In this document: one piece after another, positions 32,197 through 40,790 of the stretch | Layout: each line of letters begins with the position of its first letter | Position numbering within the stretch: position 1 is the stretch's first letter | NCBI GenBank assembly: GCA_020351915.1 | Contig: CP070673.1 | Location: 4,083,917 to 4,146,454, forward strand | Direction of reading: 5' to 3' | Source: Deltaproteobacteria bacterium | GTDB lineage: Bacteria > Desulfobacterota > DSM-4660 > Desulfatiglandales > B25-G16 | DNA: 62,538 bases | The notes under the pieces: model-generated | Databases searched by the model: none | What the model saw: the letters and a program-made list of their open reading frames with translations, nothing else | Told to the model about the DNA's origin: nothing | Program-made: the position numbers and the translations under genes

Positions 32197-33174
32197 ATGA
32201 GCGAGGAACCCACAGTTTTAAGACAATTCTCCCCCTACTTTGAGCGGATCGATGAAGAGCTGGGTAAGGTGCTCACCTCTAATGTGTCGCTCATAGAAGA
32301 GGTTGCACAGTATAGCTTGCTCGGTACCGGCAAACGACTCAGGCCCCTGTTTTTTGTCCTCTCCTGTGAGCTCTGCAACTACACTGACCGTGACAGGTAC
32401 ACGCTTTCCACCATCTTTGAGTGTCTGCATGCGGCGAGCCTCCTGCACGACGATGTCATTGACAATGCCCAGATGCGTCGGGGAAGGGCATCAGCCAATA
32501 AGGTGTGGGGAAGCCCCATGGCGATCCTGGTGGGTGATTTTCTCTTTTCGAAATTTTCCCGGATGGTTATTGAAAAAAAGCACATTGAACTCTTAAAGAT
32601 CCTCGCTGATACGGCCACGAGGATGACCGAGGGCCAGGTCCTGGAGCTCGTGAATACCCATAATTGGGACCTAACTAGAAAAGAATATATGGGTATCATT
32701 ACGGCCAAGACAGCGGCACTCATGTCGGCTGCCTGCGCTGGTGGGGGTATCGTGGCCGGGGCAGAGCAGGCCGATATTCAATCGCTTAAGGACTTCGGGC
32801 TCAATATGGGAATTGCCTTTCAGATTATCGACGATGTGTTTGATTATACCGCTACGGTAGAAGAGACCGGAAAACCCATGGGCAGCGACCTCAGAGAGGG
32901 TAAGATTACCCTTCCGCTGATCTATTCCCTCACCTGCCTCCCGCAACAGGAGCGAGAGAGGCTAGAAAATCTATTTAAAGGCGGAGATGCCTTAGAGCAC
33001 GACTACCGGGAGGTAACTGAACTGGTACGGGGTAATGGTGCCATTGCGAGATGCCGTTACGATGCCCGAGAGTATGTAGATCGTGCAGCCCGGTGCCTCA
33101 ACCTCTTTCCTGACTCGCCAATAAAGGAGTGTCTCCTCAAGTTAAATCAATTTGTCATCACGAGGAGTAACTAG
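32197..33174 (+). CDS. ispB: Polyprenyl diphosphate synthase (octaprenyl/heptaprenyl type)
   Basis: A 325-residue trans-isoprenyl diphosphate synthase. The first Asp-rich motif is LLHDDVIDNA (residues 82-91), the second is FQIIDDVFDYT (~207-217), and GKRLRP binds isopentenyl diphosphate. Length and the small residues before the first motif fit long-chain synthases that make menaquinone or ubiquinone side chains. TAGCCAGGAGACC upstream gives a good ribosome site. Monocistronic here. Quinone use agrees with the respiratory genes in the window. Confidence 0.92.
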   Translation: MSEEPTVLRQFSPYFERIDEELGKVLTSNVSLIEEVAQYSLLGTGKRLRPLFFVLSCELCNYTDRDRYTLSTIFECLHAASLLHDDVIDNAQMRRGRASANKVWGSPMAILVGDFLFSKFSRMVIEKKHIELLKILADTATRMTEGQVLELVNTHNWDLTRKEYMGIITAKTAALMSAACAGGGIVAGAEQADIQSLKDFGLNMGIAFQIIDDVFDYTATVEETGKPMGSDLREGKITLPLIYSLTCLPQQERERLENLFKGGDALEHDYREVTELVRGNGAIARCRYDAREYVDRAARCLNLFPDSPIKECLLKLNQFVITRSN

Positions 33175-33323
33175 CACCCACCATAGCTTCTGTTTTTTCT
33201 GTCCTTGAGAAGATCCAGTATATATTGAGTCTTGAGGACGTGTTGGAATCTAAAGGCAGGAGAGGGTCTCTTTTGAGAACGCCACAATGCAGGTAAAGCA
33301 CCGGGAGGAATTATTCAGGGAGA

Positions 33324-34358
33324 TCATACAATCTCGAAGGCTACCTTTCCACAAGGGATCCAATCGTCGGAGATAATTTCTTTTATCACGCCTCCTGTCA
33401 TAGCTTCGATTTGCCTGATACCGCTCTTTTTGTGACCCCTGATTAATGGTATCTCCCTTTTAGGCGCATACAGTACAATACTCGTTGGCTTTTCCATGGT
33501 GGGTAGGTAGGGTTTCACTTTTGCAAGGTGAATGGCAGATCGAACCAGAAATCCTAAGGATGGATGCCATGGTCCCGCAACTATCTCCCCTTTCTTGAGC
33601 AGGGATGGGGAAGACATGAGCCCGATTCTGATAACAGGAATCCCGGCACTTTCTAATCGTATACAGGCCTCTTTGCAGAGACTAATGGTATCGTCAAGTC
33701 CCATTGGTGCATATTTTCCTTGATTGTACCATTGTGCCAGTTTTGTTCCCCTTATGACGAGTGTTGGATAAAGCCTGGCCATATCAGGTTTTAGGGCAAT
33801 AACCTTGTCAATGGTTTCCAGGAATAGATCTTGAGAGTCTCCTGGCAAGCCAGGCATCAGTTGTGTCCCGACATTGAATCCTCTATTTCTCAGTGCTCTG
33901 AACGCATCAACGGTTTCACGTGATGTATGCCCTCGATTAGAAAGGAGCAAAACCTCGTCGTCCATGGATTGTACGCCAAGCTCTACCGTTGATACACCAT
34001 AAGATTCAAGGATATTGAGCTTGTCTTCATCCAGAGCGTCTGGCCTTGTAGAGAGACGGATAGATTGTATGACGCCTTTTTCCAAAAAAGGCCTCACAGC
34101 ATTTAGCATTTTCTCCATGGAGGCAGTGGGCAGAGATGTAAACGTACCACCATAAAAGGCGATCTCTCTCGGCTTTTGATTATGAAAGTGTTTTGACTGT
34201 ACAGCTCGCTCGATTAGATTTCTAATATCATCTGCTGTGCAAATGCTTTCTGAGCGATTGGTTATGGTTTTTTGTTGACAGAAAACACATCTATGGGGGC
34301 AGCCCTGGTGTGGGATAAATATGGGTATGATAAAGTGGCCTTTTATTTTCTTAGACAA
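33324..34358 (-). CDS. Elp3-like radical SAM protein
   Basis: 344 residues with cluster motif GCPHRCVFCQ (Cys20, Cys24, Cys27), followed by REIAFYGGTFTSLP (SAM-binding GGTFT), RLSTRPD and ELGVQSMDDEVL, the order of the short bacterial Elp3-like/COG1243 group. The GNAT acetyltransferase domain of true Elp3 is absent. The start is a TTG at 34358 inside the end of the RNase III gene, with AAAGGAGG 7 bases upstream, so the two overlap by 16 bases and are coupled. Homologs next to rnc are common, and a tRNA or RNA modification role is plausible but unproven. Confidence 0.85.
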   Translation of the reverse strand: MSKKIKGHFIIPIFIPHQGCPHRCVFCQQKTITNRSESICTADDIRNLIERAVQSKHFHNQKPREIAFYGGTFTSLPTASMEKMLNAVRPFLEKGVIQSIRLSTRPDALDEDKLNILESYGVSTVELGVQSMDDEVLLLSNRGHTSRETVDAFRALRNRGFNVGTQLMPGLPGDSQDLFLETIDKVIALKPDMARLYPTLVIRGTKLAQWYNQGKYAPMGLDDTISLCKEACIRLESAGIPVIRIGLMSSPSLLKKGEIVAGPWHPSLGFLVRSAIHLAKVKPYLPTMEKPTSIVLYAPKREIPLIRGHKKSGIRQIEAMTGGVIKEIISDDWIPCGKVAFEIV

Positions 34359-35050
34359 GCCAAGGCCTCCTTTGCTGCTTCCCGTTCAGCTTCCTTTTTG
34401 CTCTTTCCTTTTCCTTTACCCATTAACTTTCCTCTCAGGTACACTGCTACATAGAAGGTCTTATTGTGGTCTGGACCAGTTTCCTTTTCAAGCTGGTATT
34501 CTGGAGTTGACTGAACAGCCTCTTGTGAGTATTCCTGCAGGTCTGTTTTATAGTCAATAAATGAGTTACCAAGGCTGATTTTATCCAATACAGGGCTAAA
34601 GAGTTTTGCTATTACCCTGAGAGCAACACTAAAACCGCCATCAAGATAAACTGCTCCTATAAGGGCCTCAAGGGCATCGGTTAGGATAGATGGTTTTTTT
34701 CTGCCCTGGGTTTGTTCCTCTCCCTTTCCCAGGAGGAGATAATCTCCTATCCGCAACTCACAGGCGATAGGATAGAGACCGCTTTCACTTACCAGAGAAG
34801 CCCTATATTTGGACAGCTCCCCTTCCTTCATTTCAGGAAAGGATTCCATGAGCAGATGGCTGACAGCAAGGTTGATAACTGCATCGCCAAGAAACTCCAG
34901 TCTCTGATTATCGGACACTCTTGGATCATCCTTTTCATAAACGTAAGAAGGGTGGCGGAAGGCCTGAGACAGTAATTCTTGGTCTTCAAAGGAATAATCG
35001 AGAATTGGAGCTAAGTCTCCAGGATTTTTTGGTAATTTAGGTTCGTTCAT
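34343..35050 (-). CDS. rnc: Ribonuclease III
   Basis: A 235-residue double-strand-specific endoribonuclease. The catalytic signature is NQRLEFLGDAVINL with the metal-binding acidic residues, plus DALEALIGAVYLDGG. A C-terminal double-stranded RNA-binding domain (DYKTDLQEYSQEAVQS, KGKGKSKKEAEREAAKEALACL) completes the normal length. It processes rRNA and structured RNAs. It is coupled to the radical SAM gene through a 16-base overlap. Confidence 0.95.
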   Translation of the reverse strand: MNEPKLPKNPGDLAPILDYSFEDQELLSQAFRHPSYVYEKDDPRVSDNQRLEFLGDAVINLAVSHLLMESFPEMKEGELSKYRASLVSESGLYPIACELRIGDYLLLGKGEEQTQGRKKPSILTDALEALIGAVYLDGGFSVALRVIAKLFSPVLDKISLGNSFIDYKTDLQEYSQEAVQSTPEYQLEKETGPDHNKTFYVAVYLRGKLMGKGKGKSKKEAEREAAKEALACLRK

Positions 35051-35245
35051 TAGTACGGCATACTAAGATCAAAACCTTCTAAAGTCAAGGCAATCAATAA
35101 GTTACCACGACCTCCTCATAGTTAAGCATAACTGTTGATTTTTAAGCATGCTGAACTGTGACGTTACCCTGCAACTTGGATAAAACTATTTGACCTTTGA
35201 TTGTTCTTTGATATATAAAAAATTTTTCAGAGAAGAGAAAAAGCA

Positions 35246-35812
35246 ATGACTGTGAAGGGGAATAAGAAGGTTATACTTGATCAAAAGGAGATAAAACAAG
35301 CCCTGAAAGGGATCGCGAAGCAGATAAATTCCAGACATAAGTCTTTAAAGGATATCTGTTTAATTGGGATCAGGACTGGAGGAGCTTTCTTGGCTCAGCG
35401 CTTGCGCCGGGAGGTTACCAAGGGACATGAAGAGGAAATACCAACCGGTGTGCTAGATATTAATCTATATCGGGATGACTGGACGAGGATCGGCCCTAAC
35501 CCAAAACTTGGGAGCACGGAGATTCCTTTTTCCATAGATGATAAAATAATTATCTTAGTAGACGATGTCCTGTTTACCGGCAGGACAACAAGGGCGGCCA
35601 TGGATGCGTTGATAGATTTCGGTAGGCCACAGAAGATTGAGCTGGCTGTGCTTGTGGACAGGGGAGAGAAGCAACGAGAGCTACCGATAAAGGCTAATTA
35701 TGTGGCGAAGGAATGGGAGACGTCGGGCAACGAGACAATTACTGTGTATTTCAAGGAAGAAGGATTCCGTGACCAGGTTGTAGTCGAGGAAAAGAAGGAG
35801 AACTTGTCATAA
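35246..35812 (+). CDS. pyrR: PyrR bifunctional regulator / uracil phosphoribosyltransferase
   Basis: 188 residues with the PRPP-binding loop VDDVLFTGRTTRA (residues 105-117) and the PyrR-specific DINLYRDDWTRIG and GIRTGGAFLAQRL. In Gram-positive bacteria PyrR binds pyr mRNA for attenuation and has UPRT activity. Here no pyr gene or obvious anti-antiterminator is adjacent, so the phosphoribosyltransferase role may dominate. It is followed by yjbQ after 10 bases, with an AAGGAG ribosome site between them. Confidence 0.92.
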   Translation: MTVKGNKKVILDQKEIKQALKGIAKQINSRHKSLKDICLIGIRTGGAFLAQRLRREVTKGHEEEIPTGVLDINLYRDDWTRIGPNPKLGSTEIPFSIDDKIIILVDDVLFTGRTTRAAMDALIDFGRPQKIELAVLVDRGEKQRELPIKANYVAKEWETSGNETITVYFKEEGFRDQVVVEEKKENLS

Positions 35813-35822
35813 GGAGCGTTTC

Positions 35823-36215
35823 ATGGTTTCAACAATAGGGATCAAGACAAGAGATCGCTCGGAAATGATAGATATTACCTCCAAGGTAGAGGAGGAGTTA
35901 CAGCGGTCAGGTCTGAAGGATGGGGTGTGCTTTCTCTATGTGCCTCACACTACAGCTGGAATAACAATCAATGAGAGTGCTGATCCAAGTGTGGTTGTTG
36001 ATATCCAGACAACATTGGATAAACTGGTGCCCTGGGAGGCCGCCTACCGACATCGAGAAGGGAATTCCGCTGCCCATATCAAAAGTAGCCTAGTGGGGAA
36101 TTCAGCAATGGTTTTGGCTGAATCCGGACACCTCAAATTAGGTACGTGGCAGGGGATTTTCTTTTGTGAGTTTGATGGACCTCGATCCAGAAAACTCTAC
36201 ATGAAATTTCAGTAG
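35823..36215 (+). CDS. yjbQ: YjbQ/UPF0047 family protein
   Basis: 130 residues with the family signatures YVPHTTAGITINE, HREGNSAAHIKSSLVG and LGTWQGIFFCEFDGPR, which carry the conserved His/Glu/Asp residues of this trimeric fold. Members have weak thiamin-phosphate synthase activity in vitro, but their physiological role is unsettled. It is co-transcribed with pyrR. A thiD-thiN salvage operon lies at the other end of the window, so a thiamin link is conceivable only as speculation. Confidence 0.92.
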   Translation: MVSTIGIKTRDRSEMIDITSKVEEELQRSGLKDGVCFLYVPHTTAGITINESADPSVVVDIQTTLDKLVPWEAAYRHREGNSAAHIKSSLVGNSAMVLAESGHLKLGTWQGIFFCEFDGPRSRKLYMKFQ

Positions 36216-36234
36216 ACAACCCTTAGTTTTTCCC

Positions 36235-36262
36235 TTGACACCTCTGTATTGCTTTGTTAAAT
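36235..36262 (+). promoter_or_regulatory. Probable sigma-70 promoter of the second ferredoxin
   Basis: TTGACA (36235-36240), a 16-base spacer and TTAAAT, about 50 bases before the ferredoxin ATG at 36312. The -35 is perfect; the -10 matches four of six bases. Confidence 0.5.
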
Positions 36263-36311
36263 AGCCTGCAAAAAAAGCGATTTAACCCATTTAACCAAGG
36301 AGGATTAGGCT

Positions 36312-36503
36312 ATGTATAAGGTAGAAGTCGATAACGAGAAATGCGTTGGTTGCGAGGAGTGTGTCGATGTTTGCCCATCAGACGTGTTTGAGATGCAGGA
36401 TGAAAAATCTGTGCCCGTCAATGAAGAGGAATGCATTGGATGTGAGAGCTGTGTAGAGGTGTGTGAGTCCGAGGCTATTACTGTAACAGAAGTTGAGGAC
36501 TAA
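36312..36503 (+). CDS. 2[4Fe-4S] ferredoxin (paralog)
   Basis: 63 residues with two CxxCxxCxxxC motifs (CVGCEECVDVCP and CIGCESCVEVC). It differs from the ferredoxin at 18727-18915 at only about ten positions and is one residue longer. AAGGAGGATTAGGCT precedes the ATG. With its own promoter and a strong terminator it is an independent unit. It lies right before the cytochrome c3 and Rnf genes (opposite strand), so it is a candidate soluble donor to Rnf. Confidence 0.94.
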   Translation: MYKVEVDNEKCVGCEECVDVCPSDVFEMQDEKSVPVNEEECIGCESCVEVCESEAITVTEVED

Positions 36504-36514
36504 CGGCTAAGGAT

Positions 36515-36564
36515 TAGACAAAACGCCGCTCTTGAGGATTACCTAAAGAGCGGCGTTTTGTCTA
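36515..36564. terminator. Strong bidirectional terminator
   Basis: A perfect 19-bp stem (TAGACAAAACGCCGCTCTT and its complement at 36546-36564) with a 12-base loop. The stem is flanked by A- and T-tracts on its lower part, so it can terminate both the ferredoxin transcript and the convergent cytochrome transcript. Confidence 0.88.
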
Positions 36565-36667
36565 CCCTATGAGAAGGCGGCCCTTGGGAAGCACTCACAC
36601 GATACTCAAACGACTGGCTACCTCTTTTTCAGATGGATATCATGCCCCTTTTGAAGCCTCGAAGGGA

Positions 36668-37084
36668 TTACTTTTTCTTAGCGTGGCAATCGTTACATTT
36701 CGTGGTAGGTCCGGTTTTCTTGGCAGCCTTCTTCAAATCCTTGTGACAACCCTGACAGTTCCCATGAAAAGCCAGCATGAGTTTCTTTTGTTTACCAACT
36801 GATTTCACGGCATCATGACACGCTTCGCACTTCTGCACAGGGTCTCCCTCTTTATAGACATTCTTGCCACCTTCATACACGTGGTGACACTCTGTACAGG
36901 CAATCTTGTAGTCCACATTGTGTTTCTTGTGGGTCAGGTTGACCGGTCCTTTCTTGTGTGTCTTAATCGTATCTGCATAGATAGAGACCTCATCCGGGAC
37001 ATCCGTGGCTTTTAGGATGCCGACACCCACAAACAATACTATAGACACGATAACTCCGAGTAGAACAACAACACTTTTTCTCAT
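36668..37084 (-). CDS. Class III (c3-type) tetrahaem cytochrome c
   Basis: 138 residues with an N-terminal signal/anchor (residues 1-27) and four CxxCH haem motifs at 63-67, 86-90, 110-114 and 130-134. Several extra histidines (51-55, 68, 107) suit bis-His ligation. It would be periplasmic or anchored and shuttle low-potential electrons. The ribosome site AGGAGGAGGAAAAG is excellent. It is the last gene of the Rnf block, 87 bases past rnfB-gltD. A cytochrome c next to rnf is known in several sulfate reducers and acetogens. Confidence 0.92.
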   Translation of the reverse strand: MRKSVVVLLGVIVSIVLFVGVGILKATDVPDEVSIYADTIKTHKKGPVNLTHKKHNVDYKIACTECHHVYEGGKNVYKEGDPVQKCEACHDAVKSVGKQKKLMLAFHGNCQGCHKDLKKAAKKTGPTTKCNDCHAKKK

Positions 37085-37171
37085 GAGCTTTTCCTCCTCC
37101 TTTCATTTCAACATGGCACTTATACCTGAAAATTCTTTCATTTGCAAGGGTAAATCCACAAAACTAGTATT

Positions 37172-39220
37172 CTACCCCTCCTTCCGGTAACAGATCAGCC
37201 CACACCTGAGACACCGTGCTGCCTCTTGGGTAGCCAACTGCTCATCTAGCCCCCGTTCAACCTCATCAAAGCTCTCCCGTCGCTCATCGACACTCAGCTC
37301 AGGCATCTTGACTCTTTCACTCGCTGGTACCCCGATGAGCTCCTCTACATCAGGCAGGTCCGCCTCTTTGGTAATAGCCGGCTCGGGAGCTTTTACCCTC
37401 TCCCCACTCAGGTACTGGTGGATAGAGCGGGCCGCACGTCTTCCAGCCCCAATTGCCTCAATGGCAATGGATGCCCCACTGACTGCATCCCCCCCGGCAA
37501 ACACCCCCTCAAGGTTGGTCTCACCAGTTGCCTCATTCACCAGCTCAATGGTATCCCACCGGGTAAGGGCCACCTCCTCATCTTTCAAAAAGGAAGTCAC
37601 CGGAAACTGACCGATAGCAGCAATAACATTATCTACCTTGATGATCTTCTCACTTCCCTCCTTTGGTACCGGTCTCCTCCTGCCCGACTCATCAGGCTCA
37701 CCCAGTTCCATCTCGATATACTCCAACTCGGTGAGTTTCCCATTATTACCCATGAGCTTGGTAGGGGCTGCCAGGTAGTGGAAGAGCACCCCTTCACGCT
37801 CTGCCTCCTCAATCTCGATATCATTGGCAGGCATCTCAACCCGAGAGCGCCGATAGAGAATCGTTACCTCCTTGGCCCCCAGACGCCAGCTGGTTCTGGC
37901 TGCATCGAGGGCGGTATTGCCACCACCAATTATAGCCACCTTATCACCCACCGGGGTCTCCTTTCCCAGGCCCCGATCGATGAGAAAGTGGGTGCCGGGC
38001 AAAACCCCCTCTAGATCTTCCCCATCAACCCCGAGGCCGCGGCTATCCCAGGCCCCGGTTCCCAGAAAGATGGCATCAAAGCCCTCATCTTTGAGCCCTT
38101 TGAGGGTAAAATCCTCTCCCATGGTAACACCGGTCTTGAAGTCTACACCGAGCGTGAGGATTCCCTCGATCTCCCAGTCCAGGATCTTCTTGGGGAGCCG
38201 GTATTCGGGGATCCCGTATCTGAGCATACCCCCCAGCTCCGGCATGGCCTCAAAGATGGTGGGGCTATGGCCAAAGCGTGCCAGATAAAAGGCACAGGTG
38301 AGCCCTGCAGGGCCACCCCCGATGATGGCGACCTGCTTTCCGGTCTTTGGTGCCATATAGGGGCTGATACGGCTTTCTGAGTGCATCTCCATATCTGCCA
38401 CAAAGCGCTTGAGGTGGTTGATATTGACTGGCTCAGTCACTTTGCCTAACCGACACATCTGCTCACAGGGGTGGGGGCAGACCCGGCCGCAGGTCAGCGG
38501 AAAGGGGTTAGTCTCCTTAATCACCGAGATGGCCTCCCGGTATCTTCCTTGGGTGATAAGGTGAATATAGTGGGGGATATCGATTCCTGTGGGACAGGTC
38601 CTCTGACACGGTGCTGTGCACTCATCGGTGAGGTAGGTGTGCTGGGTTCTTCTCGTCTCAGAGCTCAAGCGGATGATGTGTTTGGGGCAGATCTGCTCAC
38701 AACTCCCACAGCCGGTGCACAGGAACTCATTCACCTCAGGCAGTCCCCCATCACCAATGGTGAGTGCACCAAAGGGGCAGGCTGCCACACAACTCCCCAG
38801 GCTCATGCACCCGATCTCACAGAGCTTACTGCCACCAAAGAGCATCAACGCTGCCCGGCAGTCGGTGACCCCATCATAGGTAAACCTGGTGTCGGCCTCT
38901 TCAGGGGTGTACCAGCACCCGAGCCGGGCAATATCCGGTTCTCTGACCTCAATGGTGACTCCCATGAGCTCTGCAACCGATAAGCTCACCTCAGGGCCTC
39001 CGGCCAGACACGCATCAGGGGTGGCTCTTCCCTTGGCAATGGCTTTGGCACAACTGGAGCATCCGGCAAACCCACAGGCCCCACAGTTGGCCCCGGGCAG
39101 GGCCTCGGCAATAGAGAGTACCATCGGATCCACCGCCACATAGAATACCTTTGAGGCGATGCCTAAAAGAAAAGAGGCCACCAGACCGATTCCTGCAATG
39201 GCAAGCATTCCTGAGAGCAT
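37172..39220 (-). CDS. rnfB: RnfB fused to GltD/NfnB-like NAD(P)H flavoprotein
   Basis: 682 residues. Residues 1-~185 are RnfB: a membrane anchor (5-25), the four-Cys NCGACGFAGCSSC cluster (Cys46-57) and two ferredoxin-type motifs (CEIGCMSLGSCVAACP, CTGCGSCEQICP). From ~195 a GltD-like module follows with N-terminal cluster cysteines (CTAPCQRTCP, CGRVCPHPCEQMC), FAD fold IIGGGPAGLTC (~296) and a second Rossmann motif KVAIIGGGNTALDAA. The C-terminus has a CLRCGLICY tail. The fusion could pass electrons between ferredoxin, RnfC and pyridine nucleotide in one polypeptide. It is separated from rnfA by a mobile repeat but reads in the same direction. Confidence 0.93.
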   Translation of the reverse strand: MLSGMLAIAGIGLVASFLLGIASKVFYVAVDPMVLSIAEALPGANCGACGFAGCSSCAKAIAKGRATPDACLAGGPEVSLSVAELMGVTIEVREPDIARLGCWYTPEEADTRFTYDGVTDCRAALMLFGGSKLCEIGCMSLGSCVAACPFGALTIGDGGLPEVNEFLCTGCGSCEQICPKHIIRLSSETRRTQHTYLTDECTAPCQRTCPTGIDIPHYIHLITQGRYREAISVIKETNPFPLTCGRVCPHPCEQMCRLGKVTEPVNINHLKRFVADMEMHSESRISPYMAPKTGKQVAIIGGGPAGLTCAFYLARFGHSPTIFEAMPELGGMLRYGIPEYRLPKKILDWEIEGILTLGVDFKTGVTMGEDFTLKGLKDEGFDAIFLGTGAWDSRGLGVDGEDLEGVLPGTHFLIDRGLGKETPVGDKVAIIGGGNTALDAARTSWRLGAKEVTILYRRSRVEMPANDIEIEEAEREGVLFHYLAAPTKLMGNNGKLTELEYIEMELGEPDESGRRRPVPKEGSEKIIKVDNVIAAIGQFPVTSFLKDEEVALTRWDTIELVNEATGETNLEGVFAGGDAVSGASIAIEAIGAGRRAARSIHQYLSGERVKAPEPAITKEADLPDVEELIGVPASERVKMPELSVDERRESFDEVERGLDEQLATQEAARCLRCGLICYRKEG

Positions 39221-39249
39221 GTAATACCTCGTGTTTTATTGGTTCTATT

Positions 39250-39445
39250 CAGGCTGTTGCCGAAATCCCTTTTCACTTGGTCTAAAACGTTTTCTGATAA
39301 ATCTAAGGCTCGCTCCAGGCGATGTCAAAACTCGCCTTTAGGGCTCAAACAGTTGACATCGCTTATCTTCCACTTCGCCAAAGGTTTTTTGGCAAAAAAC
39401 GTTTTAATGACCGCTCAAAGGGATTTGCGTTTGGGCAATAGCCTG
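39250..39445. mobile_element. MITE-like palindromic element, family 1 copy B, with 13-bp direct repeats
   Basis: 196 bases whose ends match copy A at 28376-28508 (left CAGGCTGTTGCCGAAATCCC; right a GGGATTTGCG...GGGCAATAGCCTG end), with a different, longer middle. The element is immediately flanked on both sides by the 13-base sequence TATTGGTTCTATT (39237-39249 and 39446-39458), a likely target-site duplication. It splits the rnf gene set between rnfA and rnfB. Confidence 0.78.
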
Positions 39446-39499
39446 TATTGGTTCTATTGGTTTCACTGGTTGGAGCGGGTGGCTGGATCGGTGAGGCCA

Positions 39500-39562
39500 A
39501 CCAATCAAACTAATGAAACTAATAAAACCAGTAAAACCAATTAAACGAATTGAACGAATCAC
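39500..39562. repeat. 9-bp imperfect tandem repeat (7 units)
   Basis: Seven consecutive 9-base units of the form AC(C/T)AATNAA run from 39500 to 39562 and sit between the mobile repeat and the end of rnfA. A related TTGGTTTCA-type pattern on the other strand lies at 39446-39474, so the region can also fold back. Confidence 0.6.
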
Positions 39563-39599
39563 CTCGGTGTCTTCTCTCCCCGTAACCCAATAAACTCAC

Positions 39600-40175
39600 C
39601 TACCCCAACCCCACAAACCCGGAGAATGCCAGGGCAATCAAACCTGCGGTAATGAGCCCGATGGCAGTACCTTCAAAGGCCTTGGGGATACCTACCAGGG
39701 CAAAGCGCTCCCGCATCCCTGCCATGAGCACCAAGGCGAGGGCAAACCCGCAGGCAGAGGCAAAGGAGAAAAAAATGGAGGTGATGAGATCGTAGCCCTC
39801 CTCGATATTGATGATGGCCACCCCCAGCACCGCACAGTTGGTGGTGATCAGGGGTAAATAGATCCCCAAGGCCTCATAGAGGGGTGGGGCGGTCTTCTGG
39901 ATCACCATCTCCACAAACTGCACCAAGGTGGCGATCACCAGGATAAAGGCAATGGTCCTGAGGTATTCGAGCTCAAGGGGAGTGAGCACGTAGGTGTGCA
40001 CGATCCAGGTGATCATCCCTGCCAGGGTGAGCACAAAGATCACGGCCATACCCATGCCCGTGGCGGTATCCATGCTCTTTGAGACCCCCAGGAAGGGGCA
40101 GTTTCCCAGAAACCGGATCAGGAGGATATTGTTGACCAGAATGGCACTGACCATGAGCAGTAAGAACTCACCCAT
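39600..40175 (-). CDS. rnfA: Rnf complex subunit RnfA
   Basis: A 191-residue membrane protein with six hydrophobic segments, homologous to RnfE/NqrE. Diagnostic stretches are NNILLIRFLGNCPFLGVSK and TTNCAVLGVAI, which carry the conserved cysteines that hold the intramembrane [2Fe-2S] cluster with RnfE. It takes part in ion translocation. Its ATG directly follows the stop of rnfE. It is the last gene of the rnfCDGEA run before the mobile repeat. Confidence 0.95.
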   Translation of the reverse strand: MGEFLLLMVSAILVNNILLIRFLGNCPFLGVSKSMDTATGMGMAVIFVLTLAGMITWIVHTYVLTPLELEYLRTIAFILVIATLVQFVEMVIQKTAPPLYEALGIYLPLITTNCAVLGVAIINIEEGYDLITSIFFSFASACGFALALVLMAGMRERFALVGIPKAFEGTAIGLITAGLIALAFSGFVGLG

Positions 40176-40790
40176 TTACCGTCCCCCTCCCTTCTGTGCC
40201 TGGAGCTGTGTGATGAGGTTCATAAAGGCCAAGAGGATCCCCAGGGCCACAAAGGCCCCCGGGGGCTTGAGCATAAAAGAGAAGGGCTCAAAGCTCGCCC
40301 ACATCACCGGGATATCCAACAGGGTCCCGGCACCCAGAAACTCCCTGATTAACCCCAGGATAAAGAGCGATATGGTAAACCCCAGACCAATACCCAACCC
40401 ATCGGCCAGGGACATGAGAGGGGTATTTTTAGAGGCAAAGGCCTCTGCCCTGCCCAAGATGATGCAATTGACCACAATCAGGGGGATAAAGATCCCCAAG
40501 ACCTTGAAGAGCTGATAGAAGTAGGCCTGCATCACCAGCTCCACAATCACCACGAATGAGGCGATGATCACGATAAAAGAGGCGATCCTGACCTGGGTGG
40601 GGATAAATCGCCTCAAAAGAGACACAAAGAGGTTAGAGAAGATCAGCACAAAGGTGGTGGCCAGACCCATGCCCATGCCGTTGATCCCCGAGGTGGTGAC
40701 TGCCAGGGTGGGACACAGACCCAGAACCAGGCGAAACGGTGCAATCGTCTTCCACAGCCCCTTGGTAAACTCAGCCTGGAGCGTTGCCAT
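40176..40790 (-). CDS. rnfE: Rnf complex subunit RnfE
   Basis: A 204-residue six-TM paralog of RnfA. NPVFRLVLGLCPTLAVTTSG-like (here APFRLVLGLCPTLAVTTSG) and VNCIILGRAEAFAS provide the conserved Cys residues. It overlaps the rnfG stop by one base (TAATG). Its function is as a partner of RnfA in the transmembrane electron and ion path. Confidence 0.95.
   Translation of the reverse strand: MATLQAEFTKGLWKTIAPFRLVLGLCPTLAVTTSGINGMGMGLATTFVLIFSNLFVSLLRRFIPTQVRIASFIVIIASFVVIVELVMQAYFYQLFKVLGIFIPLIVVNCIILGRAEAFASKNTPLMSLADGLGIGLGFTISLFILGLIREFLGAGTLLDIPVMWASFEPFSFMLKPPGAFVALGILLAFMNLITQLQAQKGGGR

Noticed and set aside
37308-39143. Several long plus-strand frames opposite rnfB-gltD (up to 198 codons)
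   Set aside because: GC-rich antisense frames of a clearly real gene; their products are Ser/Pro/Arg-rich without motifs.
39500-39562. CRISPR-like array from evenly spaced short units
   Set aside because: Units are 9 bp, contiguous and imperfect, with no spacers; this is a tandem repeat. No CRISPR array was seen anywhere.
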